NCBI RefSeq assembly: GCF_014648195.1
Contig: NZ_BMQQ01000013.1
Coordinates: 1,454-57,873, forward strand
Length of the DNA stretch: 56,420 nucleotides
Source: Streptomyces purpureus
GTDB taxonomy: Bacteria; Actinomycetota; Actinomycetes; Streptomycetales; Streptomycetaceae
Direction of reading: 5' to 3'
Every line of letters starts with the position of its first letter. Position 1 is the first letter of the stretch. A program made the translations under genes and the position numbers. Of the stretch, positions 47,626 to 56,350 are shown in pieces. The notes beneath the pieces were generated by a model that ran no database searches, had not been told where the DNA came from, and worked only from the letters and a program-made list of their open reading frames with translations.

Positions 47626-48441
47626 TCAGAACAGCGTGCCCACCTCGGGGCCCTCCAGCTCCGTCAGGAGCTCCGGTCCGTTGTTGCGGACGTTGCTCAC
47701 GGCGGTCGCGACCGGATACGCCCTCATCAGGCCCCCCGGGGGTGCCTGGAGCAGGTCGCGCAGCTCCTCGGGTTCGGTGCGCGAGGGGTCCAGCCACGCC
47801 GACCAGCGGTCCGGGGTCAGCATCAGCGGCATCCGCGGGTGGATGTCGGCGAGGGAGCCGGGGCCCTCCGCGGGGGCCACCCCGAGCGGCCCCTTCTCCG
47901 CCTCGGTGGTGATGACCGAGCAGGTCACCCACCACGCCGAGGGATGGTCGTCCGGCAGGGTCCGGTCGCGCCAGAACTCGTACAGACCGGCCATCGCGAA
48001 GACCGAGCCGTCCGCCGGGGTCACGAAATACGGCTGCTTGCGCGGCCGCTTCTTCCTGCCCTCGACCTCCAGCTCCCGCTCCTGGACGCCGGTCACCCAC
48101 TCGTAGTAGCCGTCCGCGGGCAGAATGCAGCGCCGGGCGGAGAAGGCTCGCTTGAAGGAGGGTTTCTCGGTCAGCGTCTCGGCCCGCGCGTTGATCATGC
48201 GGGCCGCGCCCTCCGGGTTCTTCGACCAGGAAGGGACGAGGCCCCATTTCAGCACCCGCATCTGGCGAACCGGACGAGGTGAATCCGCGTCTTTCAGAGG
48301 GCGCTCCAGGATCGCGTAGACCTCTTTGGTCGGGGCCACGTTCCAGTCGGGTGCCAAAGTCTCCTCCGGCTCCCACTTCTCGACCTCGAAGAGCCCCACC
48401 AGATCCTCGGGCCGACGACTCGCTGAATACCGTCCGCACAT
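47626..48441 (-). CDS. SRAP-domain protein (YedK/HMCES-type abasic site shield)
   Basis: A 271-aa protein. ATG 48441 gives MCGRY: after Met removal Cys2 is the catalytic residue that crosslinks to abasic sites in single-stranded DNA. Other SRAP landmarks are WNVAPTKEVYAI, WGLVPSWSKNP, RMINARAETL, RCILPADGYYEW and HPRMPLML with the active His. Protects DNA forks with abasic sites. Three upstream in-frame codons were rejected because they would bury Cys2. Convergent or divergent neighbours: divergent M50 gene 50 bp away. Confidence 0.93.
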   Translation of the reverse strand: MCGRYSASRRPEDLVGLFEVEKWEPEETLAPDWNVAPTKEVYAILERPLKDADSPRPVRQMRVLKWGLVPSWSKNPEGAARMINARAETLTEKPSFKRAFSARRCILPADGYYEWVTGVQERELEVEGRKKRPRKQPYFVTPADGSVFAMAGLYEFWRDRTLPDDHPSAWWVTCSVITTEAEKGPLGVAPAEGPGSLADIHPRMPLMLTPDRWSAWLDPSRTEPEELRDLLQAPPGGLMRAYPVATAVSNVRNNGPELLTELEGPEVGTLF

Positions 48442-48491
48442 ACGTGCCACACTGCCACGATCCGCGCCGAGCCCAGGAGCCCGTCCAGCAA

Positions 48492-49178
48492 ATGTCCGAC
48501 GTCTTCGGCATCCAGCCCGCCCCCGAGCAGTGGCTCGTCCTCGCCACTGCGGCCGCCGCCCTGCTCGCGGTCGTGCCGCGCGCGATATGGCGGCTCTCCC
48601 GTAACGCGATAACCATCGCCCACGAGGGCGGCCACGGCCTGATCGCCCTGGTCACCGGGCGCCGGCTGGACGGCATCCGGCTGCACTCCGACACCAGCGG
48701 GCTCACCGTCAGCCGCGGCCGCCCCACCGGCCTCGGCATGATCCTCACGGCCGCCGCCGGCTACACCGCCCCGCCGCTCCTGGGCCTCGGCGGCGCGTGG
48801 CTGCTCTCAGCCCACAGGATCACGCTGCTGCTGTGGCTGGCCACCGCCCTCCTGCTCGCCATGCTGGTGATGATCCGCAACGCGTACGGGGCGCTGAGCG
48901 TCATCCTCACGGGTGCCGCCTTCCTCCTGGTCTCCTGGCTCACCGAGCCGGACGTGCAGTCCGGGTTCGCCTACACCGCCGTGTGGTTCCTGCTCCTCGG
49001 CGGGGTCCGGCCGACCTTCGAGCTCCAGGCCAAACGCCGCCACGGCGGCGCCCCCGACTCCGACGCCGACCAGCTCGCCCGGCTCACCCACGTACCGCCC
49101 TTGCTGTGGCTGTTCCTCTTCCACGCGGTGTCGCTCTGCTCGCTGATCGGCGGCGGGCGCTGGCTGCTGGGACTGTAG
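48492..49178 (+). CDS. M50-like membrane zinc metalloprotease
   Basis: A 228-aa integral membrane protein. The zinc motif H44-E-G-G-H48 (AHEGGHGLIALVTG) is in the first membrane region, followed by four or five more hydrophobic segments (GMILTAAAGYTAPPLLGLGG, ITLLLWLATALLLAMLVMIR). The compact size and HExxH in a membrane segment fit the M50B-like group. A regulated intramembrane substrate is likely but unknown. ATG 48492 with GGAG about 13 nt upstream; aroA starts 28 bp downstream. Confidence 0.85.
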   Translation: MSDVFGIQPAPEQWLVLATAAAALLAVVPRAIWRLSRNAITIAHEGGHGLIALVTGRRLDGIRLHSDTSGLTVSRGRPTGLGMILTAAAGYTAPPLLGLGGAWLLSAHRITLLLWLATALLLAMLVMIRNAYGALSVILTGAAFLLVSWLTEPDVQSGFAYTAVWFLLLGGVRPTFELQAKRRHGGAPDSDADQLARLTHVPPLLWLFLFHAVSLCSLIGGGRWLLGL

Positions 49179-49206
49179 TGCGTGTGCCCCCCACTAAAGT
49201 GAGGGC

Positions 49207-50523
49207 ATGACCGAGAGTTCCGTGCACCCCGACCTCTGGCCCGCCCCGTCCGCGAGCGGAGCCGTCACAGCGACCGTCACCGCGCCCGGGTCCAAGTCGG
49301 TCACCAACCGCGCCCTGGTCCTCGCCGCCCTCGCTGCGGAGCCCGGCTGGCTGCGCCGGCCGCTGCGTTCCCGGGACACGCTCCTGATGGCGGAGGCCCT
49401 GCGCACGCTGGGCGTCGGCATCGAGGAGGGCGTGGGCCCGGACGGCACCGGCGAGGCGTGGCGGATCATCCCCGCCCGGCTGCACGGCCCCGCCACGGTC
49501 GACGTCGGCAACGCCGGTACGGTGATGCGCTTCCTGCCGCCGGTCGCCGCGCTCGCCGACGGGCCGGTCCGGTTCGACGGCGACCGCCGCGCGTACGAGC
49601 GCCCGCTGAACGGTGTCATCGACGCGCTGCGCACGCTGGGCGCCCGGATCGACGACGACGACCGCGGCTGCCTGCCGATGACGGTGCACGGCGGCGGCGT
49701 CCTGGACGGCGGCCCGGTGGAGATCGACGCCTCTTCGTCCTCCCAGTTCGTCAGCGCCCTGCTGCTCTCCGCGCCCCGCTTCAACCAGGGGGTGGAGGTG
49801 CGCCACACCGGCGCCCGGCTGCCCTCGATGCCGCACATCCGGATGACCGTCGACATGCTCCGCAGCGTCGGCGCGCAGGTCGACGAGCCGGAGACCGGTG
49901 GCGAGCCCAACGTCTGGCGGGTCGCCCCGTCCGCGCTGCTCGGCCGCGATCTGACGGTCGAGCCCGATCTCTCCAACGCCCAGCCGTTCCTGGCCGCGGC
50001 GCTGGTCACCGGCGGCCGGGTGACCATCCCGGACTGGCCCGAGCGGACCACCCAGCCCGGTGACGCGCTGCGCGAGATCTTCACCGAGATGGGTGGCTCC
50101 TGCGAGCTCACCGACCTCGGCCTGACCTTCACCGGTACGGGCCGGATCCACGGCATCGACGTCGACCTGAGCGAGGTCGGCGAGCTCACCCCGGGCATCG
50201 CCGCGGTCGCCGCCCTCGCCGACTCCCCCTCCACACTGCGTGGTGTGGCCCATCTGCGCCTGCACGAGACGGACCGGCTGGCCGCGCTCACCAAGGAGAT
50301 CAACGAACTCGGCGGCGACGTCACCGAGACCGCGGACGGCCTGCACATCCGCCCGCGCCCGCTGCACGGCGGGGTGTTCCACACGTACGACGACCACCGC
50401 ATGGCGACCGCCGGCTCGATCATCGGACTCGCCGTGGACGGCGTCCGGATCGAGAATGTGGGGACCACCGCGAAGACCCTGCCGGACTTCCCGCAGATGT
50501 GGACCGGAATGCTCGAGGCCTGA
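49207..50523 (+). CDS. aroA: 5-enolpyruvylshikimate-3-phosphate synthase
   Basis: A 438-aa protein of full family length. PEP- and shikimate-site motifs present: APGSKSVTNRALVLAALA (K30, S31, R35), DVGNAGTVMRFLPPVAAL, FDGDRRAYERPLNGVIDAL, SSSSQFVSALLL, LRLHETDRLAALTKEINE and YDDHRMATAGSIIGLAVDG. Joins phosphoenolpyruvate to shikimate-3-phosphate in aromatic amino acid synthesis. rsgA begins 4 bp after the stop, so the two are co-transcribed. Confidence 0.97.
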   Translation: MTESSVHPDLWPAPSASGAVTATVTAPGSKSVTNRALVLAALAAEPGWLRRPLRSRDTLLMAEALRTLGVGIEEGVGPDGTGEAWRIIPARLHGPATVDVGNAGTVMRFLPPVAALADGPVRFDGDRRAYERPLNGVIDALRTLGARIDDDDRGCLPMTVHGGGVLDGGPVEIDASSSSQFVSALLLSAPRFNQGVEVRHTGARLPSMPHIRMTVDMLRSVGAQVDEPETGGEPNVWRVAPSALLGRDLTVEPDLSNAQPFLAAALVTGGRVTIPDWPERTTQPGDALREIFTEMGGSCELTDLGLTFTGTGRIHGIDVDLSEVGELTPGIAAVAALADSPSTLRGVAHLRLHETDRLAALTKEINELGGDVTETADGLHIRPRPLHGGVFHTYDDHRMATAGSIIGLAVDGVRIENVGTTAKTLPDFPQMWTGMLEA

Positions 50524-50527
50524 CGAC

Positions 50528-51535
50528 ATGCGCCGCTACGGCAAGCACACCGACGAGGACGACATCCGCCAGCGCCCCAACCCCAAGGGCAACCGGCCTC
50601 GTACCTCCATCCGCCCCAAGCACGAGGACGCCGCCGAGGGCATGGTCCTCACCGTGGACCGGGGACGGCTCACCTGCCTGGTCGACGACCGCGTCGTGAT
50701 GGCCATGAAGGCCCGTGAGCTGGGCCGCAAGGCCGCCGTCGTCGGCGACCGGGTCGAACTCGTCGGTGACCTGTCCGGCAAGAAGGACACCCTCGCCCGG
50801 ATCGTCCGCATCGGTGAGCGCACCTCGGTGCTGCGCCGTACGGCCGACGACGACGATCCCTTCGAGCGGGTGGTCGTCGCCAACGCCGACCAGCTCGCCA
50901 TCGTCACCGCGCTCGCCGACCCGGAGCCGCGGCCCCGGCTGATCGACCGCTGCCTGGTCGCCGCGTACGACGGCGGTCTCGAGCCGCTGCTGGTGCTGAC
51001 CAAGTCGGACCTGGCTCCGCCGGACCAGCTGCTGGAGATGTACGGCGCGCTGGGCGTCCCGTACGTGGTGACGACCCACGACGAGTTTGTGGACGGTGTG
51101 GCCGCCGACCGGGTACACGAGCACCTGAAGGGCCGTACCACCGCCTTCGTCGGGCACTCCGGCGTCGGCAAGACGACGCTGGTCAACGCGCTGGTGCCGA
51201 AGGACCGGCGACGGCTGACGGGCGTGGTGAACGCCGTCACGGGCCGCGGCCGCCACACCACCACCTCGGCCCTCGCCCTCCCGCTGAGCAGTGGGGGCTG
51301 GGTCATCGACACCCCGGGTGTGCGCTCGTTCGGGCTGAACCACGTCGAGCCGTCCCGGGTGATCCTCGCCTTCCCCGATCTCGTCGCGGGCACCGAGAAC
51401 TGTCCGCGGGCCTGCAGCCACGACGAGCCGGACTGCGGTCTGGACGCCTGGGTGGAGGAGGGCCACGCCGATCCGGCCCGGCTGTACTCACTGCGGCGGC
51501 TGCTCGCGACCCGCGAACGACGCGAGGGCGACTGA
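50528..51535 (+). CDS. rsgA: Ribosome small subunit-dependent GTPase RsgA
   Basis: A 335-aa protein with the circularly permuted GTPase order G4-G1-G3: LTKSD (157-161), GHSGVGKTTL (209-218), DTPGVRSFG (261-269). OB fold before it (residues about 36-105) and a C-terminal zinc knuckle with NCPRACSHDEPDC. Assists late 30S assembly. ATG 50528, 4 bp after aroA. Confidence 0.95.
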   Translation: MRRYGKHTDEDDIRQRPNPKGNRPRTSIRPKHEDAAEGMVLTVDRGRLTCLVDDRVVMAMKARELGRKAAVVGDRVELVGDLSGKKDTLARIVRIGERTSVLRRTADDDDPFERVVVANADQLAIVTALADPEPRPRLIDRCLVAAYDGGLEPLLVLTKSDLAPPDQLLEMYGALGVPYVVTTHDEFVDGVAADRVHEHLKGRTTAFVGHSGVGKTTLVNALVPKDRRRLTGVVNAVTGRGRHTTTSALALPLSSGGWVIDTPGVRSFGLNHVEPSRVILAFPDLVAGTENCPRACSHDEPDCGLDAWVEEGHADPARLYSLRRLLATRERREGD

Positions 51536-51552
51536 CTCGCGCACGTTTGCGG

Positions 51553-51569
51553 TTACCTCCCCTTGGTAA
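51553..51569. promoter_or_regulatory. Inverted repeat in the SMR promoter
   Basis: TTACC-N7-GGTAA about 75 bp upstream of the SMR gene. Possible operator for the adjacent TetR protein. A 9-bp tandem repeat (CCAAGCGAG twice) also lies at about 51593-51610. Confidence 0.35.
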
Positions 51570-51644
51570 GTGCATACTCGCACCAACTGATCCAAGCGAG
51601 CCAAGCGAGACGAAGCAGTCACCGAGAGCGTGGGAGGACTTGAG

Positions 51645-51968
51645 ATGGCGTGGCTGCTGGTGGTGGTCGCCGGTCTCCTGGAGACCGGCTTCGCGATCTG
51701 TCTGAAGCTCTCCCACGGTTTCACCCGCCTCTGGCCCACCATCGCGTTCGCCTGTTTCGCCATCGGCAGCTTCGGTCTGCTGACGCTGGCCCTGAGGCGG
51801 CTCGACGTCGGTCCGGCGTACGCGGTCTGGACCGGCATCGGGGCGGCGGGGACGGCGATCTACGGAATGGTCTTCCTCGGCGATCTGGTCTCCACCTTGA
51901 AGATCGTCTCGATCACGCTGGTGATCGTCGGTGTCATTGGCCTTCAGCTGTCGGGCTCGTCCCACTGA
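51645..51968 (+). CDS. Small multidrug resistance (SMR) family transporter
   Basis: A 107-aa protein with four membrane helices and the conserved acidic residue E13 in helix 1 (VVAGLLETGFAICLKLS), as in SugE/Gdx and EmrE. Helix 3 contains the family GPAYAVWTGIGAAGTA. Acts as a dual-topology dimer exporting guanidinium or cationic compounds for protons; the W and G pattern is closer to the SugE/Gdx branch. ATG 51645 with GGGAGG 7 nt upstream. Convergent overlap of 35 bp with the TetR gene. Confidence 0.9.
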   Translation: MAWLLVVVAGLLETGFAICLKLSHGFTRLWPTIAFACFAIGSFGLLTLALRRLDVGPAYAVWTGIGAAGTAIYGMVFLGDLVSTLKIVSITLVIVGVIGLQLSGSSH

Positions 51969-52566
51969 CCCCAGGGTTCCCCCGATCGGCGGTCGCCCGG
52001 ACGGCGGTACGGACGAGCTGACCGACCCCGTCCGCGCCGGGCGCGAGGACGTACGACAGCGCGAGGCGGACGGCCAGCTCGCAGCGGTACGCGTCGGCGG
52101 AGCCGTGCAACGCGGCCAGGGACCGGTCCCGTACCGCCTCGGCCAGCTCGGCCGGTGCGGGGGTGCCCGCGTCGGCACGGCGCTGGGCCGGGACGGCGAC
52201 CGCGAAGGTGGCCCGGCGGGCCGGGCGGGGGGTGGGGAGACGTTCCTCCCAGCAGCCGGTGAGCAGGGCGCGCAGCAGTGGCCGGGTGTGCGCCTGGCCG
52301 ACGATCCATTCGGCGACGTCGGCGAGGCGGTCGGCGGCCTCGGCCCGGTCTTCCGCGAGAACCCGGTCCACGCCGTACAGATAGGCGTCCGCCTCGCGCC
52401 GTACGAGGGCGCGGGCGAGCCCTTCCTTGCTGCCGAACTCGTTGTAGAGGGTCTGGCGCGAGACCCCGGCCCGCGCGGCCACGTCGACCATGCGGACGCC
52501 GGACCAGGGCAGGGTGGCCAGGGCCGCGAGAGCGGCGTTCAGCAGTGCCTCACGCGCTGTGGGCAT
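51934..52566 (-). CDS. TetR-family regulator beside the SMR transporter
   Basis: A 210-aa protein. ATG 52566. Helix-turn-helix VDVAARAGVSRQTLYNEFGS, then a helical ligand domain. Its 3' end overlaps that of the SMR gene in opposite orientation, a common layout for efflux pump and repressor. Likely repressor of the SMR gene, responding to its substrate; inferred from position only. 119 bp from divergent hisN. Confidence 0.88.
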   Translation of the reverse strand: MPTAREALLNAALAALATLPWSGVRMVDVAARAGVSRQTLYNEFGSKEGLARALVRREADAYLYGVDRVLAEDRAEAADRLADVAEWIVGQAHTRPLLRALLTGCWEERLPTPRPARRATFAVAVPAQRRADAGTPAPAELAEAVRDRSLAALHGSADAYRCELAVRLALSYVLAPGADGVGQLVRTAVRATADRGNPGVSGTSPTAEGQ

Positions 52567-52685
52567 CGTCGCCTCCCGACCGTGCTGCTGGACGCACGGT
52601 GTGTCTGCGCACAGAGTTGACGGACGGACACGGACTGTCAATAGCCCCCGGGAGTCGTCGTACCGCAGCGGGATAGGCTGCCGCC

Positions 52686-53480
52686 ATGGCCGATTACCAC
52701 GACGATCTCCGGCTGGCCCATGTCCTCGCGGACGCCGCCGACGCCGCCACGATGGACCGGTTCAAGGCGCTCGACCTGAAGGTCGAGACCAAGCCCGACA
52801 TGACACCGGTGAGCGAGGCCGACAAGGCCGCCGAGGAGCTGATCCGCGGTCAGCTCCAGCGGGCCCGGCCCCGTGACGCGATCCTCGGCGAGGAGTACGG
52901 CATCGAGGGCACCGGTCCGCGCCGCTGGGTGATCGACCCGATCGACGGGACGAAGAACTACGTACGCGGGGTGCCCGTCTGGGCGACCCTGATCGCGCTG
53001 ATGGAGGCCGGCGAGGGCGGCTACCAGCCGGTCGTCGGTGTGGTGTCGGCGCCCGCGCTGGGCCGCCGCTGGTGGGCGGCGAAAGGGCTCGGCGCGTACA
53101 CGGGCCGCAGCCTGTCCGCAGCGACCCGGATCGGGGTCTCGAAGGTCGCCGAGCTGTCGGACGCTTCGTTCGCGTACTCCTCGCTGAGCGGCTGGGAGGA
53201 CCGCGGCCGCCTCGACGGCTTCCTCGACCTCACGCGCGCGTGCTGGCGGACCCGGGCGTACGGCGACTTCTGGCCGTACATGATGGTGGCCGAGGGCTCG
53301 GTGGACATCTGCGCCGAGCCGGAGCTGTCGCTGTGGGACATGGCGGCGACCGCGATCGTGGTCCAGGAGGCGGGCGGCACCTTCACCGGCCTCGACGGCC
53401 GGCACGGCCCGCACAGCGGCAACGCGGCGGCCTCGAACGGCCTGCTCCACGGCGAGCTGCTGAGCTACCTGGGCGGCTGA
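52686..53480 (+). CDS. hisN: Histidinol-phosphatase, inositol monophosphatase family
   Basis: A 264-aa protein. Metal-binding motifs of the IMPase fold: LGEEYG (E69/E70), WVIDPIDGTKNY (D84, D87) and LSLWDMAATAIVVQEAGG (third Asp). Actinobacterial HisN of this type dephosphorylates histidinol phosphate in histidine synthesis. The Thr/Lys of DGTKNY and the WDMAA element match that group better than true inositol phosphatases. ATG 52686. Confidence 0.93.
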   Translation: MADYHDDLRLAHVLADAADAATMDRFKALDLKVETKPDMTPVSEADKAAEELIRGQLQRARPRDAILGEEYGIEGTGPRRWVIDPIDGTKNYVRGVPVWATLIALMEAGEGGYQPVVGVVSAPALGRRWWAAKGLGAYTGRSLSAATRIGVSKVAELSDASFAYSSLSGWEDRGRLDGFLDLTRACWRTRAYGDFWPYMMVAEGSVDICAEPELSLWDMAATAIVVQEAGGTFTGLDGRHGPHSGNAAASNGLLHGELLSYLGG

Positions 53481-53506
53481 CCTTCAGCTGAGGCGGGCCG
53501 CCAAAC

Positions 53507-53539
53507 GGCGCCCGGAGGCGCGACGAGCCACCGGGCGCC
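53507..53539 (+). terminator. Terminator after hisN
   Basis: A 9-bp stem (53507-53515 with 53531-53539) with a 15-nt loop, 27 bp past the hisN stop. Confidence 0.65.
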
Positions 53540-53725
53540 CGGATCCCGAGCCCCTCCACCGGCCCGCGCTCCCCAGGCGCATCCGGCGACGCACCCGGCG
53601 CCGCCGGGGACTCGCACGCCCTCTTGTTCAACCCGCGCGGCGCTGCCACTGTGAGAGTCCCCCCACTTGTGAACTTGTGAATCCGTTCTCTTGGGGGACG
53701 GTTCACCAAGGAGGTGGCTCCATTC

Positions 53726-54127
53726 ATGCTCGTCCGTGACGCCATGAGCACGGTGGTCCTCACCATCGGACCCGCCCATACCCTCCGGCAGGCAGCCAGG
53801 CTGATGGCGGCGCGCCGCATCGGCGCGGCCGTCGTCCTCGACACCGACACCAGCGGGCTCGGGATTCTCACCGAGCGCGACATCCTCAACGCGATCGGCG
53901 CCGGCCAGGACCCCGACATCGAAACGGCCGGCAGTCACACCACCACCGACGTCGTCTTCGCGGCGCCCGGCTGGACCCTGCAAGAGGCCGCGGAAGCCAT
54001 GGCACACGGCGGTTTCCGGCATCTGATCGTGCTCGACGGGGACGGCCCCGTCGGCATCGTCTCCGTACGCGACATCATCCGCTGCTGGACCCCAGCGCGG
54101 CGGCGCCCCGCCGCGCTGGCCGGATAG
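53726..54127 (+). CDS. CBS-domain protein
   Basis: A 133-aa protein with two CBS motifs, about residues 3-62 (DAMSTVVLTIGPAHTLRQAA, GILTERDILNAI) and 70-126 (GWTLQEAAEAMAHGGFRHLI, GIVSVRDIIRCW), forming a single adenosine-nucleotide-binding module. ATG 53726 has AAGGAGG at about 11 nt; GTG 53714 sits directly on that Shine-Dalgarno and is unlikely. The effector target is unknown. The upstream region has two tandem ACTTGTGA repeats (53665-53680) inside a GTCCCCC/GGGGGAC inverted repeat (53657-53663 with 53693-53699). Confidence 0.9.
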   Translation: MLVRDAMSTVVLTIGPAHTLRQAARLMAARRIGAAVVLDTDTSGLGILTERDILNAIGAGQDPDIETAGSHTTTDVVFAAPGWTLQEAAEAMAHGGFRHLIVLDGDGPVGIVSVRDIIRCWTPARRRPAALAG

Positions 54128-54130
54128 GCC

Positions 54131-54170
54131 GAGAGGGCCGGCCTCCCCCACAGGGGAGTCCGGCCCTCTC
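54131..54170. terminator. Bidirectional terminator CBS gene / catalase
   Basis: An 11-bp stem (54131-54141 with 54160-54170) plus an inner 6-bp stem, between convergent genes. Confidence 0.85.
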
Positions 54171-54188
54171 CTTCAACGGCAGGCGACC

Positions 54189-55640
54189 TCAGCCACGCAG
54201 GGCCTGGACCGCGGCCTCGAGCCGCTTGCCGAAGTCTCCGTCGGCCTGACGGAAGTTGTTGATCGCGCGCTCGACGATGTCGTCACGCGAGACCTTGGCG
54301 ATGAAGCCCGACAGGTTCTCGACCAGGCGGCCCTTCTCGTCCTCCGACATCAGCCGGTAGAGGTTGCCCGCCTGGACGAAGTCGTCGTCCTCGGCGTGCA
54401 CCGGGGCGGCGTGGTTGCCCGTGCCGCCGGTGACCGGGACCGGCTGCCACAGCGGACGGCCGGTCTGGTGCGGGCCGCCGAAGCTGTTGGGCTCGTAGTT
54501 CTTCGCGCCCTTGTGGCGGCCGTCGTAGAGGAAGCCGTCACGGGAGTTGGTGCGCGCCTCGGTGGCGTGCGGGCGGTTCACCGGCAGGTGGTCGGCGTTG
54601 ATGCCGACGCGGTAGCGGTGGGCGTCGCCGTAGGCGAAGAGACGGCCCTGGAGCATCTTGTCCGGGGAGGGACCGATGCCGGGCACGAAGTGCGCCGGGC
54701 TGAAGATGGACTGCTCGACCTCGGCGAAGATGTTCTCCGGGTTGCGGTTGAGCTCCAGCTTGCCGATCTCGATCGGCGGGTAGTCCTCGTGCGGCCACAC
54801 CTTGGTGAGGTCGAACGGGTTGAAGCGGTAGGTCGCCGCGTCGGCCGCGGGCATGATCTGAACCTGCACGGTCCAGGTCGGGAAGTCACCGCGCTCGATC
54901 GCCTCGCGCAGGTCGCGCTGGTGGGAGTCGGGGTCCTCACCGGCGAGCCGGTTGGCCTCGGCCTGGGTGAGGTTCTTGATGCCCTGGTCGGTCTTGAAGT
55001 GGTACTTGACCCAGAAGACCTCGCCGGCCTCGTTGTTCCACTGGTAGGTGTGCGAGCCGTAGCCGTTCATGTGGCGGTACGACGCGGGGATGCCGCGGTC
55101 GCCGAAGAGCCAGGTGACCTGGTGGGTCGACTCCGGGGACAGGCCCCAGAAGTCCCACACGTTGTCGGCCTCCTGCGAACCGGTGTACGGGTCGCGCTTC
55201 TGGGTGTGGATGAAGTCCGGGAACTTGATGGCGTCCTTGATGAAGAACACCGGGGTGTTGTTGCCGACGAGGTCGTAGTTGCCCTCTTCGGTGTAGAACT
55301 TCAGCGCCCAGCCGCGCGGGTCGCGCACGGCGTCGGCCGCGCCGAGGTTGCCCGCGACGGTGGAGAAGCGCAGGAACGTCTCGGTCTGCTTGCCGACCTC
55401 GGAGAGGAACTTCGCCCGGGTCCACTGCGAGACGTCGCGGGTCAGCGTGAAGGTGCCGTAGGCGCCCGCACCGCGCGCGTGGACGACACGCTCCGGGATG
55501 CGCTCCCGGTTGAAGTGCGCGAGCTTCTCGAGCAGCAGCTGGTCCTGGACCAGGACCGGACCGCCGACGCCCGCCGTCTCGCTGTTCTGGTTGTCGGCGA
55601 CCGGCGCCCCGGCCTCCGTGGTGAGCGGTCCCTGCGTCAC
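54189..55640 (-). CDS. catA: Monofunctional heme catalase (clade 3)
   Basis: A 483-aa small-subunit catalase. Catalytic His in RVVHARGAGAYGTF (H54), Asn in YDLVGNNTPVFFIKD, heme-ligand Tyr in GRLFAYGDAHRYRVG. Decomposes hydrogen peroxide. Divergent from a Fur-family gene with a perfect CatR box between them, the catR-catA arrangement of S. coelicolor: CatR represses it until peroxide oxidises the regulator. Confidence 0.96.
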   Translation of the reverse strand: MTQGPLTTEAGAPVADNQNSETAGVGGPVLVQDQLLLEKLAHFNRERIPERVVHARGAGAYGTFTLTRDVSQWTRAKFLSEVGKQTETFLRFSTVAGNLGAADAVRDPRGWALKFYTEEGNYDLVGNNTPVFFIKDAIKFPDFIHTQKRDPYTGSQEADNVWDFWGLSPESTHQVTWLFGDRGIPASYRHMNGYGSHTYQWNNEAGEVFWVKYHFKTDQGIKNLTQAEANRLAGEDPDSHQRDLREAIERGDFPTWTVQVQIMPAADAATYRFNPFDLTKVWPHEDYPPIEIGKLELNRNPENIFAEVEQSIFSPAHFVPGIGPSPDKMLQGRLFAYGDAHRYRVGINADHLPVNRPHATEARTNSRDGFLYDGRHKGAKNYEPNSFGGPHQTGRPLWQPVPVTGGTGNHAAPVHAEDDDFVQAGNLYRLMSEDEKGRLVENLSGFIAKVSRDDIVERAINNFRQADGDFGKRLEAAVQALRG

Positions 55641-55700
55641 GTGCGCCTCCTGGTCATGTCCTGCAAGTCCTGTCCCTTGGCTAATGCCGTAGCCGATCGT

Positions 55701-55719
55701 ACAATAGACATTGTCTAAG
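55701..55719. promoter_or_regulatory. CatR (PerR/Fur-type) box
   Basis: ACAATAGACATTGTCTAAG contains the perfect palindrome TAGACA-T-TGTCTA (55705-55717), the Fur/PerR-type operator. It lies 61 bp upstream of catA and 66 bp upstream of catR. Confidence 0.9.
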
Positions 55720-55749
55720 TCAAGTGAGCTTCCAAAGTCACACCTGTTC

Positions 55750-55763
55750 GGGACCTAGGTCCC
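55750..55763. promoter_or_regulatory. Second palindrome near the catR start
   Basis: A perfect 14-bp palindrome GGGACCTAGGTCCC, 22 bp before the catR ATG and unlike the CatR box. It would overlap the catR promoter or leader. Regulator unknown. Confidence 0.5.
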
Positions 55764-55784
55764 TTGGCTGTTAGGCTGGTTCTC

Positions 55785-56201
55785 ATGAGCGACCTGTTGG
55801 AACGACTGCGCGGACGCGGATGGCGGATGACCGCGCAGCGGCGCGTCGTGGCCGAGGTCCTCGACGGTGACCATGTGCACCTCACCGCGGACGAGGTGCA
55901 CGCCCGTGCGGTGGAGCGGCTCCCGGAGATCTCCCGGGCGACCGTCTACAACACGCTGGGCGAGCTGGTCACCCTCGGCGAGGTCCTGGAGGTCTCCACG
56001 GACCGCCGTGCCAAGCGCTACGACCCGAACGCCCACCGTCCCCACCAGCACCTGGTGTGCGCCCAGTGCGGCGCCATCCGGGACGTCCACCCGGCGGGCA
56101 ACCCGCTGGCGGACCTGCCGGACACGGAGCGCTTCGGCTTCACGATCTCGGCGGTCGAGGTGACGTACCGCGGCGTCTGCCCGAACTGTTCCGCCGCCTG
56201 A
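55785..56201 (+). CDS. catR: Fur-family peroxide regulator CatR
   Basis: A 138-aa protein. ATG 55785; seven upstream codons rejected. DNA-binding helices RMTAQRRVVAEVLDG and SRATVYNTLGELVTLGEV; dimer/metal domain with RPHQHLVCAQCGAIRD and CPNC, giving two CxxC pairs for structural zinc and His ligands for the sensing metal. Represses catA and itself via the CatR box; peroxide oxidises it. Weak Shine-Dalgarno. Confidence 0.95.
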   Translation: MSDLLERLRGRGWRMTAQRRVVAEVLDGDHVHLTADEVHARAVERLPEISRATVYNTLGELVTLGEVLEVSTDRRAKRYDPNAHRPHQHLVCAQCGAIRDVHPAGNPLADLPDTERFGFTISAVEVTYRGVCPNCSAA

Positions 56202-56212
56202 GCACAGACGCA

Positions 56213-56249
56213 GAAGAGGGGGCGTGCCCGGCGGGCACACCCCCTCTTC
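56213..56249 (+). terminator. Terminator after catR
   Basis: A 17-bp stem with one mismatch (56213-56229 with 56233-56249), 12 bp past the catR stop. Confidence 0.88.
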
Positions 56250-56306
56250 CTGTGGGCCTGGTGGCCGAAAACGCCGCCCAAGGGCCGCCCGAGATACGCA
56301 AGAAGC

Positions 56307-56345
56307 GACTCAGGGCCCGGATCCATAGGATCCGGGCCCTGAGTC
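56307..56345 (-). terminator. Terminator of initiator tRNA gene
   Basis: A perfect 18-bp stem (56307-56324 with 56328-56345) with a 3-nt loop, 5 bp from the tRNA 3' end on the minus strand. Confidence 0.92.
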
Positions 56346-56350
56346 TTCAG

